In this document: in pieces, positions 1-5,647 of the stretch
How positions within the stretch are numbered: position 1 is the first letter of the stretch
Layout: every line of letters starts with the position of its first letter
NCBI GenBank assembly: GCA_963922535.1
Contig: CAWUIN010000042.1
Span: forward strand, 1 to 21,948
Source: Tectiglobus sp963922535
GTDB lineage: Bacteria; Pseudomonadota; Alphaproteobacteria; Rhizobiales; Hyphomicrobiaceae
Reading direction: 5' to 3'
DNA length: 21,948 bases
Translations under genes and position numbers: made by a program
The notes under the pieces: generated by a model
What the model was told of the DNA's origin: nothing
What the model saw: the letters and a program-made list of their open reading frames with translations, nothing else
Database searches by the model: none

Positions 1-1
1 T

Positions 2-646
2 GAGAGCGTACAATCCGATCTTGATATCAAGGCCATCAAAACCGGCATGCTGGCCAACGCCGAGATTATATTTTGCATTGCAGATGCTCTTGCCAAGGCT
101 GCGCGGGTTCCTCTCGTTGTTGATCCGGTGATGGTCGCAACCAGCGGCCACAGACTGCTGGAAGGCAAAGCTGAGGTCGCGCTTAAAGATCATTTATTCC
201 CGCTGGCAGACCTCATCACACCCAACCTTGATGAAGCAGCCGTGCTTTTGCATGCTGATCGGGCGCGCAGCCAGGCGGACATGCTTGCACAAGCGCACGC
301 GCTGCAAAGCATGCGGGCTGGCGCTGTACTTTTGAAAGGCGGCCATCTTGGCGGTCAGCACGATGCACAAGCAGCCGATGACCTGCTTGTTGCAGGCGAT
401 GATATTAAGTGGTTCAGCGCTCCTTGGGTAAACACACCGCACACCCATGGCACAGGCTGCACCCTTGCTGCGGCAATTACTGCCGGTCTGGCACTGGGCC
501 AGCCTCTGGCTGAAGCCATTGGCGCTGCAAAACGTTACGTCACGGCGGCACTCACGGCCGGGCGGACTCTGAACGTTGGCCGAGGGCATGGTCCCGTCGA
601 CCATCTGGTGGACATCGCCAGAACGCGGCCAGATGAATCGGAGTGA
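2..646 (+). CDS. thiD: Hydroxymethylpyrimidine/phosphomethylpyrimidine kinase, 5'-truncated by the window edge
   Basis: ThiD phosphorylates hydroxymethylpyrimidine and then its monophosphate, making the pyrimidine half of thiamine in the cytoplasm. The reading frame is open from base 2, and the residues before the first in-window ATG (position 47) already fit the family (AIKTGML, usually AVKIGML). The true start therefore lies upstream of the window. Visible ribokinase-like motifs are DPVMVATSGHRLL, LITPNLDEA, VLLKGGH and the C-terminal anion-hole motif THGTGCTLAAAI, whose Cys is the conserved active-site residue. The C-terminus is complete and ends at a TGA. The next gene is convergent, so thiD is the last gene of its transcription unit here. 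No thiamine gene neighbours are visible. Family assignment is firm; which of the two kinase steps dominates cannot be told from sequence. Confidence 0.93.
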   Translation, partial: ESVQSDLDIKAIKTGMLANAEIIFCIADALAKAARVPLVVDPVMVATSGHRLLEGKAEVALKDHLFPLADLITPNLDEAAVLLHADRARSQADMLAQAHALQSMRAGAVLLKGGHLGGQHDAQAADDLLVAGDDIKWFSAPWVNTPHTHGTGCTLAAAITAGLALGQPLAEAIGAAKRYVTAALTAGRTLNVGRGHGPVDHLVDIARTRPDESE

Positions 647-723
647 CCATGATACCCTTCACGGTTCGGAACCTTTGAGACCATCATATTTCAATCGCCG
701 GCATGTTTTCGGCCCGTATCAAA

Positions 724-1488
724 TCATAAAGCATCCATAATGCGCATGGCGGCCTGAAATTCACGCCAGCGGAATGCGCGCCGTGCCTCAGCCTCGGCAT
801 CTCTGCCCCATTGTGCAATCTGCCAGTCTTCATCCAGGTGGGCGGCAGCCCAGGCCTCTTCGGGTGACAGCCGCTTTGCCAAGATTGCATGACCAAGCAC
901 AGCTGAACTCATGAGGGTGACGACGGTGTGCAGAGCGGCCAACTGCAGTGCATCATACACATCGAGAAGCCGGCGAAATTTCTGCAGATCCGATGCTGAC
1001 TGAGCAACCGGCATAATGCCGACAGCGGTCTTGAGTTCTACGCCATGCGTCTCTGCCAGCCAGGTCAATGGCGAATCCCACGCTGCCTGCTGCCTGCTGC
1101 TCAACTCCTCGGGATGCGCTGCGCGGTAACACACAAGATCATCGCCGGCAAATCTTGCGATCTCATCGCGCACTGCGTTTATATTATCGGCAACGCCATC
1201 AAGAGCTGTGTTGATAATGCGCGTTAGCGGCATCTGCGCTGGATCAATGACATCGCCCTGTGCGTCCCATTCATCTGCCAGAGCAGCACCAAGCGCTTGC
1301 GATGGAACTGCAACGGGGTGTTTTCCGGGGCTGCGCAGTTGCCTCATGTCGAGGAGAACATACCAGCTGCCATCGCGCTGCTCCACCTCTACAGAAGTGT
1401 AAAAGCGCCTGGGCAACTGCGGCCGCTCAGCAGCCCTGCCCCCTACCCTGCCGCTCTCTGCGGCGCGTGATGAATTATGCTCTGCCAT
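724..1488 (-). CDS. ATP12-family F1-ATPase assembly chaperone
   Basis: A 254-residue protein of the ATP12 family, which in mitochondria and alphaproteobacteria binds the F1 alpha subunit before F1 assembly. Recognisable segments are RRFYTSVEV near the N-terminus, LLDMRQLRSPGK, the LADEWDAQGD segment followed by PLTRIINTALD, the DLVCYRA segment, and the C-terminal helical part with SSAVLGHAIL and SPEEAWAAAHLDEDWQ. The frame is open for 67 further codons upstream, but that stretch overlaps the HAD gene. I place the start at the ATG at 1486-1488 because a TGAGG Shine-Dalgarno lies about 7 nt upstream and overlaps the stop codon of the preceding gene. This arrangement suggests translational coupling. 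It is the last gene of the csaA-HAD-ATP12 operon. No ATP synthase genes are nearby, which is common for this chaperone. Confidence 0.9.
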   Translation of the reverse strand: MAEHNSSRAAESGRVGGRAAERPQLPRRFYTSVEVEQRDGSWYVLLDMRQLRSPGKHPVAVPSQALGAALADEWDAQGDVIDPAQMPLTRIINTALDGVADNINAVRDEIARFAGDDLVCYRAAHPEELSSRQQAAWDSPLTWLAETHGVELKTAVGIMPVAQSASDLQKFRRLLDVYDALQLAALHTVVTLMSSAVLGHAILAKRLSPEEAWAAAHLDEDWQIAQWGRDAEAEARRAFRWREFQAAMRIMDAL

Positions 1489-1498
1489 CGTGCAAGCC

Positions 1499-2161
1499 TC
1501 ATTGTAAAGATTGATCGATCGCCTGCAACAGATCGTCGGCATCCACGGCAACCCTGGATGCGCCGCAGCGCACAAGCTGTTCCGCTGGATGATAGCCCCA
1601 GGCAACGCCAATTGCTGTAACATCAGCATTGCGCGCCATTTCCATGTCAAAAGTTGTATCACCGACCATAACAGCGCAATCGGGCTCAACGCCGGCTTCT
1701 CTGAGCGCTGCCTCGATCATCGAAGGGTGCGGCTTGGAAGGATGCGTATCCGCTGTCTGCACTGTGATAAAATGCGCATGCAGATCGAGGCGATCGAACA
1801 AGGATTTCATTCCATGCCTGGACTTACCGGTCGCCACGCCCAATAGGCGATCATCCCTGGCTGCCAGGGTGTGCACCAGCGCCAGCATGCCGTCATAAAG
1901 AGGTTCGCTGTGATCTGGATCGTTGCGCAATTCACGAAAGGCAGTCCGATAATCGTTCACAACCTGCATCACCGTTGCCTCATCCACGTTTTCTAACAGA
2001 TGCGCCACGGCAACCGGCAAAGACAAGCCGACCACTGAAAGTATATGCCTGCGTGGCATCTGCGGCAGGCCACTGATCATTAACGCGCGCGACATTGCCT
2101 CAACAATCGCATGCTGGCTGTCCACCAAAGTGCCGTCACAATCAAATATGATCAGTTTCAT
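1499..2161 (-). CDS. HAD-superfamily hydrolase, phosphoglycolate phosphatase-like
   Basis: A 220-residue subfamily-IA haloacid dehalogenase-type phosphatase. Motif I is DCDGTLVDS at the extreme N-terminus (nucleophile Asp7, acid/base Asp9). Motif II is the Thr in GVATGKS, motif III the Lys in PSKPHPSM, and motif IV is VGDTTFDMEMA with the metal-binding Asp residues. A helical cap domain lies between motifs I and II. All catalytic residues are present, so the enzyme should be active. Its closest functional label is phosphoglycolate phosphatase (Gph), but substrates of these enzymes are poorly predicted from sequence. It lies between the CsaA-like gene (11-nt gap) and the ATP12 gene (10-nt gap). 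AAGG upstream of the ATG serves as ribosome binding site. Confidence 0.88.
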   Translation of the reverse strand: MKLIIFDCDGTLVDSQHAIVEAMSRALMISGLPQMPRRHILSVVGLSLPVAVAHLLENVDEATVMQVVNDYRTAFRELRNDPDHSEPLYDGMLALVHTLAARDDRLLGVATGKSRHGMKSLFDRLDLHAHFITVQTADTHPSKPHPSMIEAALREAGVEPDCAVMVGDTTFDMEMARNADVTAIGVAWGYHPAEQLVRCGASRVAVDADDLLQAIDQSLQ

Positions 2162-2172
2162 CGCATGCCTTG

Positions 2173-2532
2173 CTAATGCAGTCTTGCGCCGTTAGGCACC
2201 GGACGGTCCGGCGCGATGAGTACAACGGCACCGTTTTCGTCGGCAAACCCAAGAGTGAGCACTTCGGACATGAATTTACCAATCTGGCGAGGCGGAAAAT
2301 TCACCACAGCTGCCACCTGGCGGCCAACAAGATTTTCTGGATCGTAGTGCACGGTAATCTGCGCTGAACTTTGTTTAATGCCGATCGCCGTGCCGAAATC
2401 AATGCGCAGCTTCAAGGCAGGCTTGCGTGCCTCCGGATAAGGCTCGGCTGCCACAATGGTGCCAACGCGGATATCGACTGCCAGAAAATCATCGAAGCTG
2501 ATTTGCGGGATATTGCTTTTTTGTTCTGCCAT
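2173..2532 (-). CDS. csaA: CsaA-like tRNA-binding domain protein
   Basis: A 119-residue stand-alone EMAP/Trbp111-type OB-fold protein related to Bacillus CsaA, which binds tRNA and has been described as a chaperone or secretion-related protein. Family hallmarks are FDDFLAVDIRVGTI, ARKPALKLRIDFG, KQSSAQIT, LVGRQVAAVVNFPPRQIG and SEVLTLGFAD, covering nearly the full family length of about 110 residues. An in-frame GTG exists nine bases upstream at 2541. I prefer the ATG at 2530-2532 because an AAGAG element sits 8 nt before it, whereas the GTG would have no spacing. That AAGAG is formed by the edge of palindromic repeat copy A, which abuts the gene. It is the first gene of the csaA-HAD-ATP12 operon, so any promoter must lie within or beyond the repeat. 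Confidence 0.9.
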   Translation of the reverse strand: MAEQKSNIPQISFDDFLAVDIRVGTIVAAEPYPEARKPALKLRIDFGTAIGIKQSSAQITVHYDPENLVGRQVAAVVNFPPRQIGKFMSEVLTLGFADENGAVVLIAPDRPVPNGARLH

Positions 2533-2542
2533 TTCATACACT

Positions 2543-2722
2543 CTTGTGGTCTGTATCGCCAGTGTGTCTTTATCAGTTAAAATGTCGGGTCAGGATTACG
2601 TATCCCGGCTTGTGAGGACGTCGGCCAAGACACAACGATGCACCCATCGCCTACATCTGACCTCCTGCTCATAAACCGGGATACGTGTCCTGCCCGACAT
2701 TTTAACTGATACAGACCACAAG
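2543..2722. repeat. Palindromic intergenic repeat, copy A (long form)
   Basis: A 180-bp imperfect inverted repeat filling the gap between the COQ9-like gene and csaA. Both ends read CTTGTGGTCTGTAT going inwards, followed by CAGTTAAAATGTCGGG and then a second block of the form CAGGAT-ACGTATCCCGG. The left arm carries 17 extra bases (2557-2573) between the terminal and inner parts that the right arm (about 2672-2722) lacks. About 60 bases of unrelated sequence (roughly 2612-2671) form the loop. Terminal sequence is shared with copies at 5290, 14698 and 18135. There is no open reading frame of note, so it is non-autonomous. A MITE-like origin is my inference. Confidence 0.85.
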
Positions 2723-2781
2723 GTTAAAAGACCAAGTCCGTCCATGATCTTCCAGCCGTTTATAAAGCTGGCCGCAAGCAT

Positions 2782-3477
2782 TTAGAAGCCGACCTTTTCC
2801 ATTTTATCAGTATCGTCTTGGTCTGCTGATGGTGAAGGCTCGTGTGCTTTAGCTTTTTTACTGCATGTCCTGGGTCGACATTCCAGGATTGATGCCATGC
2901 GGCCTAGCGCACGCACACCATCATCCAGAGCCTGCATGGAGCGTTCACCACGGCGCAGACGGCGGTCAAGAGCTGCCATTGTACGCGCCATGTCAGGATC
3001 ATCGTCCTCCAGCCAGACCTGCACAACCTGCATGTAAAGCGATGCCAAGCCGGCTGTCTTAATGTTGCCAACCGGGCCATAAGATGAAATACCGGCGGCC
3101 TCTAACATCCACGCCTGAGAGCTGAAAAGGCGCTGCACCAGACGAGGATCTGGCGGGGTGGCGGCAAGGATCGATCTGATCCCCTGTTTATAGGGCTGCA
3201 TGATGTCGAAGCGGTTCATAATCGTTTCAAAAAGGTTATCCCGCACGGATTGGTCAGGATCGACTGCCGCAACCTTGGCCAGCACTTCTTTATCGACGGC
3301 CGAGGTAAAAAGCCCAAAAATGTGTGCTTTGGAAGACACCTCACGCTTGATTTCGGACATCGATACGCCAGCTTCCCCGGCAATCATCCGCAACGTAACG
3401 TCCTGCCACCTGTGTTCTGCTGCCAGCTTCATGGCCGCAGCTATAATTTTACCTTTTGCGGTGGTCATATCGAACAT
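2782..3477 (-). CDS. COQ9-family / TetR-like protein
   Basis: A 231-residue protein of the COQ9 family. Mitochondrial COQ9 is a TetR-fold lipid-binding protein needed for ubiquinone synthesis, and alphaproteobacterial homologues are annotated as COQ9 or as rpsU-divergent TetR-type proteins. The N-terminus (about residues 5-50) is a TetR-like helix-turn-helix segment, KIIAAAMKLAAEHRW then LRMIAGEAGVSMSEI. The middle has the conserved DNLFETIMNRFDIMQPYK stretch followed by helices ending in QVWLEDDDPDMARTM and LDRRLRRGE. The last 35 residues are charged and probably disordered. The start ATG at 3477 is supported by AAGGAAGG about 5 nt upstream. In relatives this gene often faces rpsU; here no rpsU is present. 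Whether it binds DNA or only lipid cannot be decided. Confidence 0.82.
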   Translation of the reverse strand: MFDMTTAKGKIIAAAMKLAAEHRWQDVTLRMIAGEAGVSMSEIKREVSSKAHIFGLFTSAVDKEVLAKVAAVDPDQSVRDNLFETIMNRFDIMQPYKQGIRSILAATPPDPRLVQRLFSSQAWMLEAAGISSYGPVGNIKTAGLASLYMQVVQVWLEDDDPDMARTMAALDRRLRRGERSMQALDDGVRALGRMASILECRPRTCSKKAKAHEPSPSADQDDTDKMEKVGF

Positions 3478-3577
3478 GCTGCCTTCCTTTCTATTTTAAT
3501 GTCATCGGCCTGCTTGAGGCATACCATAGATTACGGCCAGCAAGGCACCGAAGATCTTTGCGCACTGATCATGACGC

Positions 3578-4216
3578 TCATGATGGACGGGATTGGCGTT
3601 CTGCACGCTTCTGGAAAATCACCACGTTTGGTGCTGGAAGCTGCAATTTCCAATCGAAGTCCTCGGCAATCGTTTGCATCGTTACGTCACGATAAAAAAC
3701 AACATGCGTCGGATCACGCCGATAATGCCAGGCAGCAAAGCGTTTATCGCCAGTCTGGAACATCGTCATGATTCCTAAAAAACCACCGGGCCGTAACATG
3801 GCATTAAGTCTACGGAATTCCTGGGCAGGCTGATGGAAATGTTCCGCAACTTCCGTGCAGGTGATAAAATCATAACTTTGATGCAGCACTGTAACATCCG
3901 GCGCAAAAAATGGATCGTAAAGCGCAACGCTGTGACCGGCTTCACGCAACATGGCGGCCAGCGCTGGTCCGGGGCCGCAGCCATAGTCGAGACCAGATTG
4001 GCCTGCCGGCAAACACTTAAGAAGCGGCGTTGCCAGACGGGCAAGAAAAGCGCGATACCGCACATCATCCGGATTATTTTCGTGGGTTTTGTAATGTGCA
4101 CGTTCCTTATCCGGCAAAGGAAGCTGGCGGGTGACCAGAAAAGTTGCTCTGCAGCGGCTGCAGCGTAGATAATCCTGCCCTTCGAACGATCCGAAATACC
4201 GGCTGGTGCCCGCCAT
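3578..4216 (-). CDS. Class I SAM-dependent methyltransferase with an N-terminal Cys-pair (zinc-ribbon-like) segment
   Basis: The first ATG gives 212 residues. Motif I of the Rossmann SAM-binding fold is GLDYGCGPGPALAAML; later come the acidic loop ALYDPF, the TCTEVAEHF segment and LRPGGFLGIMTM, typical of Methyltransf_11/23-type enzymes. The C-terminal HYRRDPTHVVFY block occurs in a set of uncharacterised bacterial methyltransferases. Residues 19-22 form a CSRC pair. In the same frame just upstream of the ATG lies CRVC (4217-4228), which would complete a four-Cys zinc ribbon. This upstream stretch stays open back to a TGA at 4295-4297 but has no ATG, GTG or TTG. The real start may thus be a rare ATT (4265-4267) or ATC (4280-4282), or the first Cys pair is lost. 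Substrate unknown. Confidence 0.83.
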   Translation of the reverse strand: MAGTSRYFGSFEGQDYLRCSRCRATFLVTRQLPLPDKERAHYKTHENNPDDVRYRAFLARLATPLLKCLPAGQSGLDYGCGPGPALAAMLREAGHSVALYDPFFAPDVTVLHQSYDFITCTEVAEHFHQPAQEFRRLNAMLRPGGFLGIMTMFQTGDKRFAAWHYRRDPTHVVFYRDVTMQTIAEDFDWKLQLPAPNVVIFQKRAERQSRPS

Positions 4217-4363
4217 ACAGACCCTGCAAGGTAATGGTATGTTATGGTTTGGAACTCTCGTTTCAATGAGGCCTGTTGCGATGTCTGCAACCTTTCATGT
4301 GTCCTGTCGATTGGCATTGGCTGATTTAATTCGCATGGAATGCCCATAGTTCTGTTATATCGT

Positions 4364-4684
4364 TCAGAACTGTTTTTCAGGTATCCTGACCACTAATCCA
4401 TCAAGTTCATCCGTTACTTTGATCTGGCAGGACAGACGGCTATTTTCAAGCACATTGAAAGCATAGTCCAGCATATCTTCCTCCATGCCGGACGGATTGC
4501 CCGTTCTGTCTTGCCAGTCATCGGCCACATAGACGTGACAGGTTGCGCAAGCACATGCTCCTCCACATTCCGCCTCAATACCCTCGATGAGATTGAGCTT
4601 GGCTGCCTCCATAACCGTGCTGCCGATTGTGGCCTCCACAGTCTTTTGTTCACCATCAGGCTGTATGTATGTTATTTTAGGCAT
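4364..4684 (-). CDS. Adrenodoxin-type 2Fe-2S ferredoxin
   Basis: A 106-residue electron carrier of the ISC/adrenodoxin class. The cluster ligands are Cys40, Cys46 and Cys49 in the C-x5-C-x2-C arrangement (ECGGACACATC), with the fourth ligand Cys86 in SRLSCQI. The C-terminal ELDGLVVRIPEKQ is characteristic of this class. An additional non-ligand Cys44 lies inside the loop. The frame is open for 34 codons further upstream to 4786, but family length and the beta-strand start MPKITYIQPDG favour the ATG at 4682-4684. The ribosome binding site there is weak (AGAAAG about 10 nt upstream). In alphaproteobacteria such ferredoxins serve Fe-S cluster assembly or cytochrome P450s; no isc or P450 gene is in the window to decide. 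Confidence 0.92.
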   Translation of the reverse strand: MPKITYIQPDGEQKTVEATIGSTVMEAAKLNLIEGIEAECGGACACATCHVYVADDWQDRTGNPSGMEEDMLDYAFNVLENSRLSCQIKVTDELDGLVVRIPEKQF

Positions 4685-4790
4685 ACAAGGAAACTTTCTG
4701 TCTGTAATTATTGTATTTATCAGCATACCATTGCTTTGCAGGCTTGGCCAACGTGCAGCAACACATCTGGAACAGTAATATGCCACACAA

Positions 4791-5204
4791 TTACTTAGTG
4801 GTCTGAATTACTCGGGGCTCCTGCGCAATATGTGCAATGATACATGCGATGGCCGCTGCTAACTTCGATGTATCAAATCGGCTGCATCTGTCTGCTGCCT
4901 GCTCGGCTTCTGCGGCACGCTGGGCCAGCACTGTCGCACCGACGGCCTGAGCTGCCCCTTTAAGGGCGTGCGTGACTTCCAGCCAAGCATTTATATCATT
5001 AAGTTCCCCCGCACGCTGAAGCTGTCCTATATATTGTGGAAGCTGTTCGGCAAAGAGCTGCAAAATCTCATGCTCTATCCGCTGGTCCCCAAGTGTATAA
5101 CGATGTAAATGTTCATAATTGATAGGGGATGCAACGCAGACACGATCGTTCTGGCGCTGTTGCGAATTACGGCCGTCAGCTGCCATAAATGTGAATATTG
5201 ACAT
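4791..5204 (-). CDS. Orphan histidine phosphotransfer (Hpt) domain protein
   Basis: A 137-residue single-domain protein. Residues about 40-125 form the four-helix Hpt bundle, with the phospho-accepting His79 in THALKGAAQAVGA, followed by a helix rich in Ala and Glu (LAQRAAEAEQAA). Such proteins carry phosphoryl groups between the receiver domain of a hybrid kinase and a response regulator in the cytoplasm. No kinase or receiver gene is adjacent, so its partners are elsewhere. The N-terminal 25 residues are low-complexity and the ATG start at 5204 is uncertain: GGAG lies about 14 nt upstream, rather far. The last codons (IQTTK and stop) fall within a sequence resembling one arm end of the local palindromic repeat family. 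Confidence 0.8.
   Translation of the reverse strand: MSIFTFMAADGRNSQQRQNDRVCVASPINYEHLHRYTLGDQRIEHEILQLFAEQLPQYIGQLQRAGELNDINAWLEVTHALKGAAQAVGATVLAQRAAEAEQAADRCSRFDTSKLAAAIACIIAHIAQEPRVIQTTK
4794..4812. repeat. Possible solo arm of the palindromic repeat family (copy E)
   Basis: CTTAGTGGTCTGAATTACT matches the arm terminus of copy C (CTAGTGGTCTGTATCACT) at 16 of 18 positions after one inserted T. No opposite arm is visible within a few hundred bases. It encodes the extreme C-terminus of the Hpt protein. It could be a degenerate remnant or a chance match. Confidence 0.35.
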
Positions 5205-5289
5205 GTTATTAACGACTTCTCCACTGATCTTGTCTCAGTGCCCCCCCTTTTTGATCGTGCCATGCAAAGCGTGAATAAGCTGTAAACGC

Positions 5290-5363
5290 CTGGTGGCCTG
5301 CATTGGTTACAGTATCGGCTCAGGATCACGTATCCCAGTACTGTAACCGATACAAAGTACAAG
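5290..5363. repeat. Palindromic intergenic repeat, copy B (divergent short form)
   Basis: A 74-bp imperfect palindrome. The left arm CTGGTGGCCTGCATTGGTTA aligns base for base with the copy A arm, with scattered substitutions. It is followed by the CGGCTCAGGATCACG block, shared almost exactly with the inner part of copy A. The right end (TAACCGATACAAAGTACAAG) aligns with the right end of copy A. The most stable core is GGTTACAGTA (5305-5314) pairing with TACTGTAACC (5339-5348). It looks like an old, decayed member of the same family. Confidence 0.65.
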
Positions 5364-5534
5364 GTATCAGGGTTTATTTCGCAGTAACAACAAAATTATG
5401 TCCAGTTTTTAAGCATTTTGACAAGAAGTTACAAACGTCCTGATATCACCAATTTATTCCGGATATAAAAGGACAAAATTCGCCGTATTCCGCCTCAGCA
5501 TGGAATATCTCAACAACCGCATGGATGACCTGGC

Positions 5535-5566
5535 TTGTGGAAATGCCGTTGTAACCAGTATACAAT
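5535..5566 (+). promoter_or_regulatory. Candidate sigma70-type promoter for the coiled-coil gene
   Basis: TTGTGG at 5535-5540 and TATACA at 5559-5564 are separated by 18 bases and lie about 85 bases upstream of the chosen start codon. Both hexamers are imperfect and the assignment rests on spacing and position only. Confidence 0.3.
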
Positions 5567-5611
5567 TTTAGCCTGGAATCGATTTTTTTGTGATATTAAG
5601 TGATTTCAAAC

Positions 5612-5626
5612 GTATCATTGTGATAC
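5612..5626. promoter_or_regulatory. Short palindrome upstream of the coiled-coil gene
   Basis: GTATCA and TGATAC flank TTG, giving a 15-bp near-operator-like palindrome ending about 20 bases before the ATG. The half-site TGATACAG also occurs inside the arms of the palindromic repeats, so it may be a repeat remnant rather than a protein binding site. Confidence 0.35.
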
Positions 5627-5647
5627 AGCGGCTTGAGTGAGAGTGAT

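Larger units (their letters stand above)
5205..5647. other. Gene-poor divergent intergenic region
   Basis: About 440 bases separate the leftward Hpt gene from the rightward coiled-coil gene. It contains palindromic repeat copy B (5290-5363), then an AT-rich stretch (5364-5475) with no credible reading frame, a possible promoter near 5535-5566 and a short palindrome at 5612-5626. I see no tRNA-like or riboswitch-like structure. Confidence 0.6.

Noticed and set aside
663..673. GGTTCGGAACC as terminator between thiD and the ATP12 gene
   Set aside because: The stem would be only about four base pairs and the following T stretch is three bases; too weak to call.
1489..1689. Longer N-terminus for the ATP12 protein
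   Set aside because: It would overlap the 3' end of the HAD gene by about 190 bases and has no family similarity; the ATG at 1488 has a good Shine-Dalgarno.
2543..2722. CRISPR-like array or attachment site
   Set aside because: The repeats are single dispersed palindromes with no regular spacers, and no integrase or cas gene is present.
3250..3771. 173-codon plus-strand frame opposite the COQ9-like and methyltransferase genes
   Set aside because: Overlaps two confidently identified genes antisense and shows no family features.
3775..4347. 190-codon minus-strand frame overlapping the methyltransferase in another frame
   Set aside because: The methyltransferase motifs are all in the other frame; this one lacks any domain. 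I considered it as an upstream part joined by frameshift but saw no slippery site.
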